Counted from the first letter of the stretch, positions 42,115 to 51,777 are shown. The stretch is 64,000 nt of DNA from Clostridium sp. 1001271st1 H5 (GCF_005845215.1 NZ_SPHO01000017.1:1-64000), one strand, 5' to 3'. The notes: a model not told the origin generated them from the sequence alone. A program made the numbers and translations.

Positions 42115-43647
42115 ATGACCCGTTCCCGCATTCTTGACATCCTAAAGACCGCAGCAGTTCTGGCCGCAGCCACTGCCATCGGATTCCTGCTGGAATCCCT
42201 GGGCCTGTCCCAGGCCAATATCATTACCGTATATATTCTGGGAGTCCTGGTGGTGGCGGCAGTCACAGCCAGCCGCTGGTACAGCATCAGCGCATCCCTG
42301 GCCAGCGTACTGCTGTTCAATTACATATTTACAGAGCCCATGTTCGTCCTGAAGGCAGAGGACGCCGGCACCCAGCTGACCCTGCTGATTACGTTCCTGG
42401 CAGCCGTATTCACCAGCTCCTACACGGTGCAGATTAAGGAAAAGGCCAGGCTTTCCCAACAGGATGCCTACCGCTCCAGTGTAATTCTGGACACCAGCCA
42501 GCTGCTCCAGAAAGCAGCCACCCCGGCAGATATCCTGTCCTGCACCGCCCGGCAGCTGAACAAGCTGCTTAAGAGGGATATCACCTGCTTTGAACAGGAT
42601 GGCGCCGGACTTAAGTCCCCTCTGTGTTTCCGTGAGTACTCATCCCCGGTAACAGGGCGCGGTCCGTCCCCGGACACCTTAGAGGAACTGACCGCTGCCC
42701 GGAGATGCTTTCAGGAAGGGAAGGAAACAGGGGCTTCCACCGGTCTGTTCCCCTCTGCAGCCTACCATTTTCTGCCTCTCCAAAGCTCCGGTGCTGTTTA
42801 CGGCGTCATAGGCATCCTGGCGGGTGATACGCCTCCCGGCGACTTTGAAAACAGCATGGCCGTGGCCATCACAGGCCAGTGCTCCATGGCGCTGGAAAAA
42901 GAATATATTTCCAGGAAGCGGGAGGAGGAGGCAGCCATGGCCCGGGCTGAACAGCTCAGAAGCAATCTGCTGCGCTCCATTTCCCACGACCTGCGCACCC
43001 CTCTCACCAGCATTTCCGGCAATGCCGGGGTCCTGATGAGCGACGGCGAAAGCCTTGCAGCCGAACACCGGAACCGGATATACAGGGACATATACGATGA
43101 TTCCATGTGGCTTATCAATCTGGTGGAAAACCTTTTGTCCATCACCCGCATGGAGGGGCAGGGCGTCCACCTGCACATGGAAACCGAGTTGCTGGAGGAA
43201 GTCATAGACGAAGCAATGCGCCATATCAACCGGCGCCACGAACACCACACCATCAAGGTAAAGCAGGAAGGGGACTATATTCTGGCCGACATGGACGCCA
43301 GGCTAATCATACAGGTCATAACCAACCTGGTGGACAATGCCGTCAAGTACACGCCGGAGGGTTCCGTCATCACGGTGAACAGCCGCCAGGAGGGCGGCTC
43401 TGCTGTCATTGATGTCAGTGACAACGGGCCCGGAATCCCCGATGAGTCAAAGGAAAAGATTTTTGAGATGTTCTACACCACCGGCCACAAATCCGCGGAC
43501 GGAAAGCGCGGCATGGGGCTGGGACTGCCCCTTTGCAGGGCTATACTGAGCGCCCACAAGGGCACCATAGAAGTATTGGACAACAAACCCGCCGGAAGCA
43601 TTTTCCGGCTTATCTTACCAGCCAAGGAGGTATCCTTACATGAATAA
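42115..43647 (+). CDS. KdpD-like sensor histidine kinase, short form
   Basis: A 510-residue membrane kinase matching the C-terminal half of KdpD. Residues 1-105 are the DUF4118 four-helix domain (SLGLSQANIITVYILGVLVVAA), about 130-265 a GAF-like domain, and 280-345 HisKA with H291 in RSISHDLRTPLTSISG. Residues 385-505 are HATPase_c (NLVDNAVKYTPEG, DNGPGIP, GMGLGLPLC). The N-terminal KdpD/Usp domains of full-length KdpD are absent. The ATG at 42115 has AAGGAGG upstream; the frame opens at 42094, inside that site. It overlaps the response regulator gene by eight bases. No kdpFABC genes are present; the divergent ktrBA genes are the likely output. Confidence 0.85.
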   Translation: MTRSRILDILKTAAVLAAATAIGFLLESLGLSQANIITVYILGVLVVAAVTASRWYSISASLASVLLFNYIFTEPMFVLKAEDAGTQLTLLITFLAAVFTSSYTVQIKEKARLSQQDAYRSSVILDTSQLLQKAATPADILSCTARQLNKLLKRDITCFEQDGAGLKSPLCFREYSSPVTGRGPSPDTLEELTAARRCFQEGKETGASTGLFPSAAYHFLPLQSSGAVYGVIGILAGDTPPGDFENSMAVAITGQCSMALEKEYISRKREEEAAMARAEQLRSNLLRSISHDLRTPLTSISGNAGVLMSDGESLAAEHRNRIYRDIYDDSMWLINLVENLLSITRMEGQGVHLHMETELLEEVIDEAMRHINRRHEHHTIKVKQEGDYILADMDARLIIQVITNLVDNAVKYTPEGSVITVNSRQEGGSAVIDVSDNGPGIPDESKEKIFEMFYTTGHKSADGKRGMGLGLPLCRAILSAHKGTIEVLDNKPAGSIFRLILPAKEVSLHE

Positions 43648-44338
43648 GCCATCCATCCTGATTATAGAGGATGACAAAGCAGTGAAAAACCTCATCGCCA
43701 CTACCCTGGAGGTGCACGATTACCATTATACATGGGCGGATAAGGGGGAACAGGGCATACTGACCGCTGCCTCCCAGAGACCGGACATCATTCTGCTGGA
43801 TTTGGGGCTTCCGGATATGGACGGAGTGGATGTGATTCTCAAAATCCGTTCCTGGACCAATACCCCCATCATTGTCATCAGCGCCAGAAGCGAGGACAGC
43901 GACAAGATAGCTGCCCTGGATGCCGGAGCCGACGACTATCTGACCAAGCCGTTTTCCGTGGATGAACTTCTGGCCAGACTCCGTTCCACCCAGAGACGGT
44001 TAAGCTACATGCAGTCCCTGGAGGAGGTGCAGACATCCCTGTTTACCAACGGCGGGCTGACCATTGACTATGCGGCCGGATGCGCCTGCCTGGACGGGGA
44101 GGAGCTGCACCTGACCCCCTATGAGTACAAGCTCCTCTGCCTCCTTGCCCACAATGCGGGAAAGGTCCTGACCCATTCCTACATAACCAGGGAAATATGG
44201 GGCGCTGCCTGGGAAGGGGACGTTGCCTCCCTCCGCGTCTTTATGGCCTCCCTGCGCAAGAAGATAGAAAAAAATCCCTCACAGCCCCAGTACATCCAGA
44301 CCCACGTGGGAGTGGGGTACCGGATGCTGAAGCAGTAA
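43640..44338 (+). CDS. KdpE-like response regulator (OmpR family)
   Basis: A 232-residue response regulator. The receiver domain has the acidic pair in ILIIEDDKAV, phosphoacceptor D54 in IILLDLGLPDMDG and the conserved Lys in YLTKPFSVDELLARL. The C-terminal winged helix is typical of the OmpR/KdpE family (HLTPYEYKLLCLLAHNAGKVLTH, split, and VGVGYRMLKQ at the end). It is coupled to the kinase gene by an eight-base overlap. The 11-bp direct repeats upstream of the pair fit an OmpR-type binding site and suggest autoregulation. Confidence 0.87.
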   Translation: MNKPSILIIEDDKAVKNLIATTLEVHDYHYTWADKGEQGILTAASQRPDIILLDLGLPDMDGVDVILKIRSWTNTPIIVISARSEDSDKIAALDAGADDYLTKPFSVDELLARLRSTQRRLSYMQSLEEVQTSLFTNGGLTIDYAAGCACLDGEELHLTPYEYKLLCLLAHNAGKVLTHSYITREIWGAAWEGDVASLRVFMASLRKKIEKNPSQPQYIQTHVGVGYRMLKQ

Positions 44339-44363
44339 GGGATTCTTAGAACCGCAATATCAT

Positions 44364-45464
44364 TTATGTCATAAAGCCTTTTAAAGCCCAGTCATATGTG
44401 TCCATGGCCTGCTGGAAGCCCACGTCTGCCCGTTCCCTGGCAGCCGCGGCATCCATGTAGGCCGCTTTTGCCTCCAGATATTCCTGGCGTGACAGCATTC
44501 CCAGGGCCAGCTTGTTGGATGCCGCCTGAAATGCGGCTTCCTGGGACGCCATAGATGTAGAAGCGCTGGTCCAGAGTGTCTGGCTGGCCAGGACTTCCTG
44601 GTACAGGGTATCCATCTGGCCGTACATTGCCTCCTCACTCTGATGGATATCCCTCTGACGGGCGTGGAGTTCCTTGTTGGAGCTGGCTCCCCCGCTCCTC
44701 TGTTCCCTCAGGGAATAATTGTTTCCCAGTGCGCGCCATTTGTCGGTGCTGCCGCCCATTTCCAGGACCCGGTCCGGCTGCGGCGCGGGCATGGGGCCAA
44801 TTTCTGCCTGGGAGCCTTCCGGATACCCGGTCAGGATAAACAATTCCTTCTTCACCCGTTCCATCTCATCCCGTACAGCCTTTGCCTTGGCAGCCGCTGC
44901 ATCAGCCTCCTTACCCGCCTGGTCCGCCTGGGCCCCAGAAGCGCTTCCTGCCTGTACCTGGCGCTGCAGCTTCTCATACTGGCTCTGTTTCCACTCAGCC
45001 TGCGCCAAGGCAGCCTCCTGGTCCGCCTTAAGGGTATTGTAGGTGCCCATCAGGTTCTGGGCCGTCCAGAGCACGGTGTCCTCCATCCTGCGCAGGGACA
45101 TGGATGCCGAACTGCCCTGGGCCGAACGAATCTGCTTATCCATATCCTTGGCAGCATCCTCCAGTGTCTTGGCCTGGGCCCGGTACTGGCTGGCGCCGTC
45201 CATGTCCCCCTCCTTCTCCAAATCCTCAGCTTCTTCTCTCAGAAGCCGTCTGGTTTCCATGATATCCTGCCTGGCGTTCTCATACCGCGCCAGCCGGCTG
45301 TCATACCGGGCCTGTTCCATCTGTATCTGGGGACTGTAGGCTTTTACCAGTGTCTCCAGTTCCTCATAGCGGATGACGTCCGGCATTTCCTCTGCACGAA
45401 CCTCAAGGGGATACATGCCTGCAAGGAGAATGCAGATGCAGAGCAGAACACATTTTTTCATCAT
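44364..45464 (-). CDS. TolC-like secreted coiled-coil protein (second)
   Basis: A 366-residue exported protein with a signal peptide (MMKKCVLLCICILLAGMY, cleavage after VRAEE). The rest is almost wholly helical, in two halves. The first (IRYEELETLVKAYSPQIQMEQARYDSRL) matches the start of TolC/outer-membrane efflux repeats. The second has the family's ASNKLALGMLSRQEYLEAKAAY motif. The beta-barrel strands that cross an outer membrane are not apparent. It is the last gene of the MacAB-like operon, three bases after its relative. A cell-wall-spanning adaptor is a plausible but unproven role in a monoderm. Confidence 0.7.
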   Translation of the reverse strand: MMKKCVLLCICILLAGMYPLEVRAEEMPDVIRYEELETLVKAYSPQIQMEQARYDSRLARYENARQDIMETRRLLREEAEDLEKEGDMDGASQYRAQAKTLEDAAKDMDKQIRSAQGSSASMSLRRMEDTVLWTAQNLMGTYNTLKADQEAALAQAEWKQSQYEKLQRQVQAGSASGAQADQAGKEADAAAAKAKAVRDEMERVKKELFILTGYPEGSQAEIGPMPAPQPDRVLEMGGSTDKWRALGNNYSLREQRSGGASSNKELHARQRDIHQSEEAMYGQMDTLYQEVLASQTLWTSASTSMASQEAAFQAASNKLALGMLSRQEYLEAKAAYMDAAAARERADVGFQQAMDTYDWALKGFMT

Positions 45465-45467
45465 ACC

Positions 45468-46667
45468 CTATGCCCCCTCTGTCTGTGCAAGGCCGTTGAC
45501 CGCCCACCTGTAATCCTCCAGGGCCTGCCTGTACTTAAGCCCTGCTGTGTCGCATGCGGACTGGCTGGCGGCCATGGTTCCCTGCTGCTGTGTGTATTCA
45601 TTTTTGGAAATCATACCCAGACTGTATTTGCGCTCCGCTGTAAGAGCGCCGGTGCGGGCCAGCTCCAGCTCGCCTGCAGCCTGTTCATAGTCAGCCCTGG
45701 CCTGCTCCAACAGCTTATACCTGGCCTCCACATCCGCCTCAATCTGCCTGCGTCCTGTCTCCACCTTCTGATTCATCACATCCCACTGGGTTCCGTTCCC
45801 TGTAAACGTAAGACGGCGCTCATTGGCAGTCTGGGTGTAGTTCTGTTCCAGGGCCCTTTCCTTATCCAGCTCCAGGTCTATCCGGTCCATTTCATCTGCA
45901 TCCGGCACAGGCACTTCCCTGATATCCGGCTGGGCGTCGTGGTCCCATCCGGTCATGACGCACAGCTCCCTGCGCAGTCCGTCCCGTTCCCTGTCATTGG
46001 TCTTAAGGGCTGCCTGGGCCGCCTCCATCTTTTCCCGGGCCGCCAGCAGCTCAGCCTCTGTGGCCATGCCCTGTCCTGCCTTCACTGCCATGGCTTCATA
46101 CTTTGACCTGGTCTGGTTCACATCCTCCTCCAGGGCAGGGCGCGCCTTGGCCTTCTGCCAGTAGGATATCATCTTTGTCTGGGCATCTTTTACAAGGACG
46201 GCCTCCTGCCTGTCATATTCCAGCTTTTTCACCCGTCCGTCCTCGTTCTGGGAGTCTGCCAGCTCCTGGTTCTGTTCCGCCTGAAGGCGGGCATTTATGG
46301 CTCCCACCGCTGTTCCCGCATATGCCGGCTGGTCTTCATTGACACTATCCATCATCTTGTCGCTGGAATCATAAAGCCTGTCGGCAATGTCCTGATAGGC
46401 ATTCTTCATTTCATCATGGTCCTTACCCCTGTATTCATCGTATTCCAGGCGGTTATTAATGACCGTGGCATTGTACTCATGTATCAGGTCAGCCAGTTCC
46501 CCGTATTCCAGCACATCGTCCCTCAGCGCAGCCCATTTTTCCGCAGAATAGGCAAACTCCGGGCTGGCCCATGCCGTTGCCGGCCCAAGTATGCCCGGAA
46601 CCGGGGCCAGCATCAGGGCCAGGCCCACGGCTCCTGCCTTTTTCCATGTACCGTTTATCCGTCTCAC
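45468..46667 (-). CDS. TolC-like secreted coiled-coil protein (first)
   Basis: A 399-residue exported, mostly helical protein with a signal peptide (GAVGLALMLAPVPGILGPATAWA). As in TolC relatives there are two similar helical halves. The C-terminal one has AERKYSLGMISKNEYTQQQGTMAASQ, parallel to the SRQEYLEAK segment of its neighbour, so the two genes are diverged paralogues. No membrane-spanning barrel segment is evident. It lies between the MacB-like permease gene and the second TolC-like gene on the same strand. Confidence 0.7.
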   Translation of the reverse strand: MRRINGTWKKAGAVGLALMLAPVPGILGPATAWASPEFAYSAEKWAALRDDVLEYGELADLIHEYNATVINNRLEYDEYRGKDHDEMKNAYQDIADRLYDSSDKMMDSVNEDQPAYAGTAVGAINARLQAEQNQELADSQNEDGRVKKLEYDRQEAVLVKDAQTKMISYWQKAKARPALEEDVNQTRSKYEAMAVKAGQGMATEAELLAAREKMEAAQAALKTNDRERDGLRRELCVMTGWDHDAQPDIREVPVPDADEMDRIDLELDKERALEQNYTQTANERRLTFTGNGTQWDVMNQKVETGRRQIEADVEARYKLLEQARADYEQAAGELELARTGALTAERKYSLGMISKNEYTQQQGTMAASQSACDTAGLKYRQALEDYRWAVNGLAQTEGA

Positions 46668-46757
46668 TTGCTTTCCTCCTGTCTGATTCTTGGTTTCCCT
46701 GGCGGGATTTGGATTTCCCCTGCTTCGGCTCCAGGTTTCCGCTGATGAAATTCCCGC

Positions 46758-47969
46758 CTATTCATAGCGCAGCGCATCTATAGGGTCTGCCTTTGCCGCC
46801 TTGGAGGCAGGGTACAGCCCAAAGAAAATGCCGACCACGGCTGAGAATGACACCGCGACCACAATAACCCCTGGTTTTATGACAACTGCAAATCCCAGCA
46901 GCAGACCGCCCAGGGATACGGTTCCCACTCCCAGTATGACTCCGATGATGCCGCCGCAGGCTGACAGGATGGCCGATTCCGTCAAAAACTGGACCAGCAC
47001 ATCCCCGGTCCTTGCGCCCAGGGCTTTCCGGATACCGATTTCCCTGGTGCGCTCCGTCACGGACACCAGCATGATGTTCATGATGCCGATGCCGCCTACC
47101 AGCAGTGAGATGGCTGCAATGCCGCCCACTGCCATGGACAGGTTGCCCATCATGCTGTCCACCGAGGTCATTTCCTGCATGGCCGTGTACATGTACATAT
47201 CCTCCGGCTCCCTGCCGTGCATCTTGGCCGCATACGCCTTAAACTGGCTGAAGAACTGGTCCAGGTTCACATCGTCCTTTGCATACACATGGAGCTGGTA
47301 AAAATAGTCATTGGGCCAGGTCAGAAGGGTATAGGGTATGAAGGCCGACCCCTTGTCACTGCTGCCGCCCATCATCAGGGCCTGAAGGGCGTTTTGTTCC
47401 TTGCGGTACACGCCCACCACCGTAAAGTCATCGGTGGAGCCATATAAAGTGGTGCGGAAGGACCGTCCCACTGCATTCTCAGTGCCGAACAGCATCTGGG
47501 CGCTCTTGGTGTCCATGACCACATTCTTTCTTCTGCCCAGGATATCCCCCTGGTTGAGGTAACGGCCGTACACCACGTTCACCGGCTGGACGTCCTGGTA
47601 ATTGTAGTCAATTCCCTGATAATCAAATTTAATCTTTGTCCGCTTGTACTCCGCATCGCTGCTGGTATAGGCGTTGCTGTCTATATAGGCAATCTGGTCC
47701 TTAAAGGCCTCCCTGGCCCGTTCCATCTCATCCAGGGTAAAATAATCGCTCTGCCGCGTATCATCCAGCCAGTAACCAACGGAAACATAGGCCTGGGTAA
47801 TACCCACGTCCTTATACAAATCCGAGAAAAGCCCCCGCATGGTATCTCCAATGGATACAATGGCTATGACGGAACCAATGCCGATAATGATTCCCAGCAT
47901 GGTCAGGGCGGAACGCATCTTATTGGAACGGATGGCTGAAAATGCCATTTTCATATTTTCAATCAGCAT
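46758..47969 (-). CDS. MacB/FtsX-type ABC transporter permease
   Basis: A 403-residue permease with the MacB topology: one N-terminal helix (ALTMLGIIIGIGSVIAIVSIGD), a large extracytoplasmic domain (about 45-270) and three C-terminal helices (MSLLVGGIGIMNIMLVSVTERTREIGIRKALGAR and onward). The ERTREIGIRKALGA motif contacts the ATPase. MacB works by mechanotransmission with a MacA adaptor rather than by moving substrate through the membrane. The ATG at 47969, with GGAGG upstream, overlaps the ATPase gene by 11 bases; a longer frame reaches 48014. Confidence 0.87.
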   Translation of the reverse strand: MLIENMKMAFSAIRSNKMRSALTMLGIIIGIGSVIAIVSIGDTMRGLFSDLYKDVGITQAYVSVGYWLDDTRQSDYFTLDEMERAREAFKDQIAYIDSNAYTSSDAEYKRTKIKFDYQGIDYNYQDVQPVNVVYGRYLNQGDILGRRKNVVMDTKSAQMLFGTENAVGRSFRTTLYGSTDDFTVVGVYRKEQNALQALMMGGSSDKGSAFIPYTLLTWPNDYFYQLHVYAKDDVNLDQFFSQFKAYAAKMHGREPEDMYMYTAMQEMTSVDSMMGNLSMAVGGIAAISLLVGGIGIMNIMLVSVTERTREIGIRKALGARTGDVLVQFLTESAILSACGGIIGVILGVGTVSLGGLLLGFAVVIKPGVIVVAVSFSAVVGIFFGLYPASKAAKADPIDALRYE

Positions 47970-48750
47970 CCTGCTCCCCTCCCTTCCCCTTCTCTGAGGC
48001 GCCGCGGGCTGCATTCAGCCTGTCGCTCTGTATCTGTCCGTCGCTGAACCGTATGATACGGTGGGCAAAGGCAGCTATATCCTCCTCATGGGTGACCAGC
48101 ACCACGGTGGCCCCTTCCTGGTGAAGCCTGGAAAACAGCTCCATGATTTCCACCGAGGATGCGGTGTCCAGGTTTCCTGTGGGCTCGTCTGCCAGAATCA
48201 GAGGCGGTTCATTGGCCAGGGCCCTGGCTATGGCGACCCTCTGCCTCTGGCCTCCGGACAGCTCGTTGGGCATGTGTTCCTTCCTTGCCCCCAGTCCCAC
48301 CCGTTCCAAAAGCATCTGGGCCCTGGCCGCCCGTTTGGCTTTGGGCACCCTGGCATAGGTCATGGGAAGCTCCACATTCTTTAGGGCCGATGTCCTGGAT
48401 ATCAGATTAAAGGACTGGAATACAAACCCTATTTTCCGGTTCCTGATATCGGAGAGCTGATCCGGCGTCATGTCCGCCACATCAATGCCGTCCAGGTAAT
48501 AGTGTCCCAGGGTAGGACGGTCCAGACACCCAAGTATATTCATCAGGGTGGACTTTCCGGACCCGGAGTGTCCCATAATGGCCACAAACTCCCCCCGCTC
48601 AATGGTAAGGTTTATCTTTTTAAGTCCCAGTACCTTGATGGCGCCGGTATCATATATCTTCACCAGGTTCTCCAGCTTAATCAGAGGTCCGTCACAGACC
48701 ATTTCCTGCGTCTGCCTGTCCCTGTGCAAAAACTTTATCCACTTATTCAT
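47959..48750 (-). CDS. MacB-type ABC transporter ATP-binding protein
   Basis: A 263-residue ATPase of the LolD/MacB group. Walker A is [11 protein letters not shown], the Q-loop [10 protein letters not shown], the signature [15 protein letters not shown] and Walker [13 protein letters not shown]; the switch His is in VLVTHE. In E. coli MacB the ATPase is fused to the permease, while here they are separate, translationally coupled genes. An acidic, Gly/Ala-rich tail ([13 protein letters not shown]) ends the protein. Confidence 0.9.
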   Translation of the reverse strand: MNKWIKFLHRDRQTQEMVCDGPLIKLENLVKIYDTGAIKVLGLKKINLTIERGEFVAIMGHSGSGKSTLMNILGCLDRPTLGHYYLDGIDVADMTPDQLSDIRNRKIGFVFQSFNLISRTSALKNVELPMTYARVPKAKRAARAQMLLERVGLGARKEHMPNELSGGQRQRVAIARALANEPPLILADEPTGNLDTASSVEIMELFSRLHQEGATVVLVTHEEDIAAFAHRIIRFSDGQIQSDRLNAARGASEKGKGGEQDAD

Positions 48751-48763
48751 ACAGCGCCTCCTG

Positions 48764-50185
48764 CTACTGGGTAATCAGCACGGCTGCGCCGTCCACCAGA
48801 TGCGGGCCCGGATTGGTGATAACCTGCATCCCTTCTTCCAGCACCGTATCGTCCGTGGGGATAACCTCCACCACCACGTCGCCGTCCACGCCCGTGGTCA
48901 CAGGTATACGTCTGACCTTCATATCCTGCACAATGGCTATGTATGTCACTTCCCCGTCGTCAAAAAGTGCCGATGAAGGAACCGTGAACACATCCTTTGC
49001 CTCCCTGATTAAAAGTTCCGCCTTTGCCGTGATTCCTGCGATGAGCTTCGAGCTTCCGCCGTCCACCCGTATGGTGGTGGGGATAACCCGCTCCGTGGAG
49101 CCGCCGCCCTTTTCCTCGCCTGTGGGCGATATCTTTATAACCTGGCCTTCCGCTGTCTCTCCGTCCAGGATATCTGCTGTGATGGTCGCCATCTGACCTA
49201 CCTTTACCTTGCCGATGGAAAACTCGCTTACCTTGATTTCCAGTTCCAGCTGCTCCAGGTTCTCGATGCTGAGAATGGGCTTATCATCCTCCACCTTATC
49301 CGCAAACTGACCCACCTTGGAATTGACACGGACCACGGTGCCGTCAATGGTGCTCTTTATCTGGGTATTATCCAGTTCTTCTTTTTTCTTCTCCAGGTCA
49401 AAGGCTGCGTTCTGTATCTGGATACCGTAGGACGCGTCAGCAACACCACGCCCGTTTTCCACCGTGTAGCCCTCCATCTGCCTTCTGGCGTCATTCAGTG
49501 CATTGGCGCTGGCTTCCAGCTCCATCTGGGAGATGTCTCCTGTGGCAAAAAGCTGGCTGTTCCTGCTGTGGTCCAGGCTGGCCTTCTGGAAATCCTGGAC
49601 TGCCTTTTCGTATCCCAGGGCTGCCTCTTTATCCTTTTCCTGCTTATTAGCCACCGCAAGGTCGTAGGCGTTCTGGGCAATCTGCACCTCCCGTTCCAGG
49701 TCCGTGCTGTCCACAACAGCCAGTACCTGTCCCTTTGTAACGGTATCCCCTTCCTTTACATTCATGGCCGTGATTTCCGCATGGATATTGGACACCACGT
49801 CCACGCTGTCTGTGCCTGATACAGGACCGCTGACCGTAAGCTTTTCCTGAATATCCTGCTTTGAAAGGGACATTACGGCAACCGGAATTCCCATCTCCTT
49901 CTTTCCCCCGGACATACGGGAGAAACCGAATAAAACCACTGCCGCCAGTATCAGGACCGTGATTATCTTCCGCTTCCGGCTGAACCCCTTAAAGCGCCGG
50001 ACAGGATGAAAGCCTCCCTCCGATGCCCCGTTTCCGGCCTTATGCTTTTTCTTCTTTTTCTTACCGTTTCCTTCCGGCTCCGGAGCCATCAGCTCCTCCA
50101 CACGGCGGTCAATCTCCTCTGCCTCCGGCACGCCCTCCAAAACCTGGACTTCCTCAGAATCACCAGCTTTTTTCTCTGTTCCCAT
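48764..50185 (-). CDS. MacA/HlyD-type membrane-fusion adaptor
   Basis: A 473-residue adaptor of the efflux system. A cytoplasmic N-terminus of about 75 residues is rich in Glu and carries a run of six lysines. One membrane helix follows (IITVLILAAVVLFGF, about 75-95). Next are a lipoyl/biotinyl-like half-motif (SNIHAEITAMNVKEGDTVTKGQVLAVVD), a long coiled-coil hairpin (about 150-270), the second half-motif (STIDGTVVRVNSKVGQ) and a beta-barrel domain. It is the first gene of the MacAB-TolC-like operon. The long cytoplasmic start is unusual for MacA. Confidence 0.85.
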   Translation of the reverse strand: MGTEKKAGDSEEVQVLEGVPEAEEIDRRVEELMAPEPEGNGKKKKKKHKAGNGASEGGFHPVRRFKGFSRKRKIITVLILAAVVLFGFSRMSGGKKEMGIPVAVMSLSKQDIQEKLTVSGPVSGTDSVDVVSNIHAEITAMNVKEGDTVTKGQVLAVVDSTDLEREVQIAQNAYDLAVANKQEKDKEAALGYEKAVQDFQKASLDHSRNSQLFATGDISQMELEASANALNDARRQMEGYTVENGRGVADASYGIQIQNAAFDLEKKKEELDNTQIKSTIDGTVVRVNSKVGQFADKVEDDKPILSIENLEQLELEIKVSEFSIGKVKVGQMATITADILDGETAEGQVIKISPTGEEKGGGSTERVIPTTIRVDGGSSKLIAGITAKAELLIREAKDVFTVPSSALFDDGEVTYIAIVQDMKVRRIPVTTGVDGDVVVEVIPTDDTVLEEGMQVITNPGPHLVDGAAVLITQ

Positions 50186-50209
50186 GACTCCCTCCTTAAT
50201 GCCTGCTCA

Positions 50210-50262
50210 AACTGTATTATTTATATTAATACAGTTATATCACACATGGCATACTTATACAA
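50210..50262 (-). promoter_or_regulatory. Promoter with overlapping perfect palindrome ahead of the efflux operon
   Basis: On the minus strand TTGTAT (50257-50262), 17 bases and TATAAC (50234-50239) form a sigma-A promoter. AACTGTATTA (50210-50219) and TAATACAGTT (50227-50236) make a perfect 10-bp inverted repeat with a seven-base centre that covers the edge of the -10 and the start site. That placement suits a repressor operator. The cognate regulator is not encoded beside it. Confidence 0.6.
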
Positions 50263-50401
50263 CAAAAATAAACACCAATACCACTGTTGTTCATTTAATA
50301 AGGCTATTATAGAGGTTTCCCATAAATATTTCATCCAGTATTTTCATAACATTTCATAAATGAAAACGAAAGATTTACTTAAGGATGGAATCCGGCCATG
50401 G

Positions 50402-50448
50402 AAAAAAGGCGGCCGGACCCTGTATCCCAGGTATTTCCTGCCGCCTTT
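50402..50448 (-). terminator. Terminator of the arginine operon (after argD)
   Basis: On the minus strand AAAGGCGGC pairs with GCCGCCTTTTTT across 50402-50448, ending in six Ts. It lies about 95 bases past the argD stop codon. Confidence 0.75.
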
Positions 50449-50541
50449 GACGGGTGGGACGTATTCCTCCGCCCCAGTCTATTCCTCACAATGCAATCTG
50501 TTTCCTGCCATGCAATCTATTCTTCCCCTGCAATCTCATTC

Positions 50542-51777
50542 TTACCCTGCAATTGCTGCCCTGAGGCGTTTCATCATCTCGTCCACATCCGCCCTTTCAA
50601 TCACCAGGGGCGGAACAAAACGGATGATGTTGGCCCCGGCGCTGATTAATACCAGCTTCTGCTCCAACAATGCTTTGGACACAATGGGGCCTGCCGGTAC
50701 CGAGAACTCCAGTCCCTGAATCAATCCCCTTCCCCGGTGTCCCCTGATGCAATCCAGCTCCTCTGCCAGCTCCTCCAGCTTCTCGTAGAGATAGGCGCCA
50801 ATCTCCTTTACATGGTCCGTGATACGGCGCTTCTCAAAAATATCCAGAACCGCGCTGGCTCCCGCTGTCACCAGTGGATTGCCGCCATAGGTGGTGCCGT
50901 GGTCCCCCGGCACCATGGCCCCGGCTGCCCGGCCCCATGCCAGGAAGGCGCCTATGGGCAGGCCGTTTCCCAGGGCCTTGGCCACTGTCATCACATCCGG
51001 TTTCACACCGTAATGCTGCCAGGCAAACATTTCTCCGGAACGGCCCATGCCGCACTGGATTTCATCCAGTATCAGCAGCAGGTCGTGTTCATCGCACAGG
51101 GCCCTGACGCCTTTTATGAATTCCTCCGTAGCCGGATAGATGCCTCCCTCTCCCTGGATGGTTTCCATAATTACCGCACAGGTCTTGCTGTTAATCAGCT
51201 TTTTTACGCTGTCCAAATCATTGAAATCAGCAAAGCGGATTCCCGGAACAAGGGGCTTAAAAGGCTCCTGGTAATGGGCATTGCCTGTAACGGACAGGGC
51301 TCCCAGGCTTCTTCCGTGGAAGGAATGATTCATGGCAATGATTTCCCCTGTCATGTCCGGCTCTGCATCCCCGCACCCGTCGCAGCCGTCTCCCATGGTT
51401 TCATGGAGTTTGTTGTAATGATAGCGCTTTGCAATCTTAAGAGCCCCCTCAATGGCCTCGGTGCCGCTGTTGGTAAAGAACACCTTATCCATCTGGGATG
51501 CCTGAAGCAGCTTTTCACCTGCATCAATAGAGGGCTGGTTGTAGAACAGGTTGGAGATATGGGTCAGCCTGTGCAGCTGGTCCTCCACTGCCTTTGTATA
51601 CTCCTCATCCCCATATCCCAGCGCCATGACCGCAATGCCCGCGCCAAAATCCAGGTACTCCCTGCCCTCTGTATCGTAGAGCTTCACTCCCTCCCCGTGG
51701 TCAAACACCACAGGGAACCGGTTATATACCTTATAAAGGGCCTGTTCCGCCCGTTCAATCAACTGTTTCTCAGCCAT
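50542..51777 (-). CDS. argD: Acetylornithine aminotransferase
   Basis: A 411-residue class III PLP aminotransferase that converts N-acetylglutamate semialdehyde to N-acetylornithine. Motifs: [20 protein letters not shown] near 100, [28 protein letters not shown] near 225 and [16 protein letters not shown] with the PLP lysine. An insert at about 124-144 contains [11 protein letters not shown], a CxxC-type pair that usual ArgD proteins lack between KIAKRY and [11 protein letters not shown]. The start at 51777 follows GAGAGG and overlaps the argB stop by eight bases; a longer frame reaches 51822. Confidence 0.9.
   Translation of the reverse strand: MAEKQLIERAEQALYKVYNRFPVVFDHGEGVKLYDTEGREYLDFGAGIAVMALGYGDEEYTKAVEDQLHRLTHISNLFYNQPSIDAGEKLLQASQMDKVFFTNSGTEAIEGALKIAKRYHYNKLHETMGDGCDGCGDAEPDMTGEIIAMNHSFHGRSLGALSVTGNAHYQEPFKPLVPGIRFADFNDLDSVKKLINSKTCAVIMETIQGEGGIYPATEEFIKGVRALCDEHDLLLILDEIQCGMGRSGEMFAWQHYGVKPDVMTVAKALGNGLPIGAFLAWGRAAGAMVPGDHGTTYGGNPLVTAGASAVLDIFEKRRITDHVKEIGAYLYEKLEELAEELDCIRGHRGRGLIQGLEFSVPAGPIVSKALLEQKLVLISAGANIIRFVPPLVIERADVDEMMKRLRAAIAG

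Larger units (their letters stand above)
50186..50541. other. Intergenic region between argD and the efflux operon
   Basis: About 355 bases with no supported gene. It holds the promoter and palindromic operator of the efflux operon (50210-50262) and the argD terminator (50402-50448). The stretch at 50270-50400 is AT-rich; I see nothing further in it. Confidence 0.5.
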
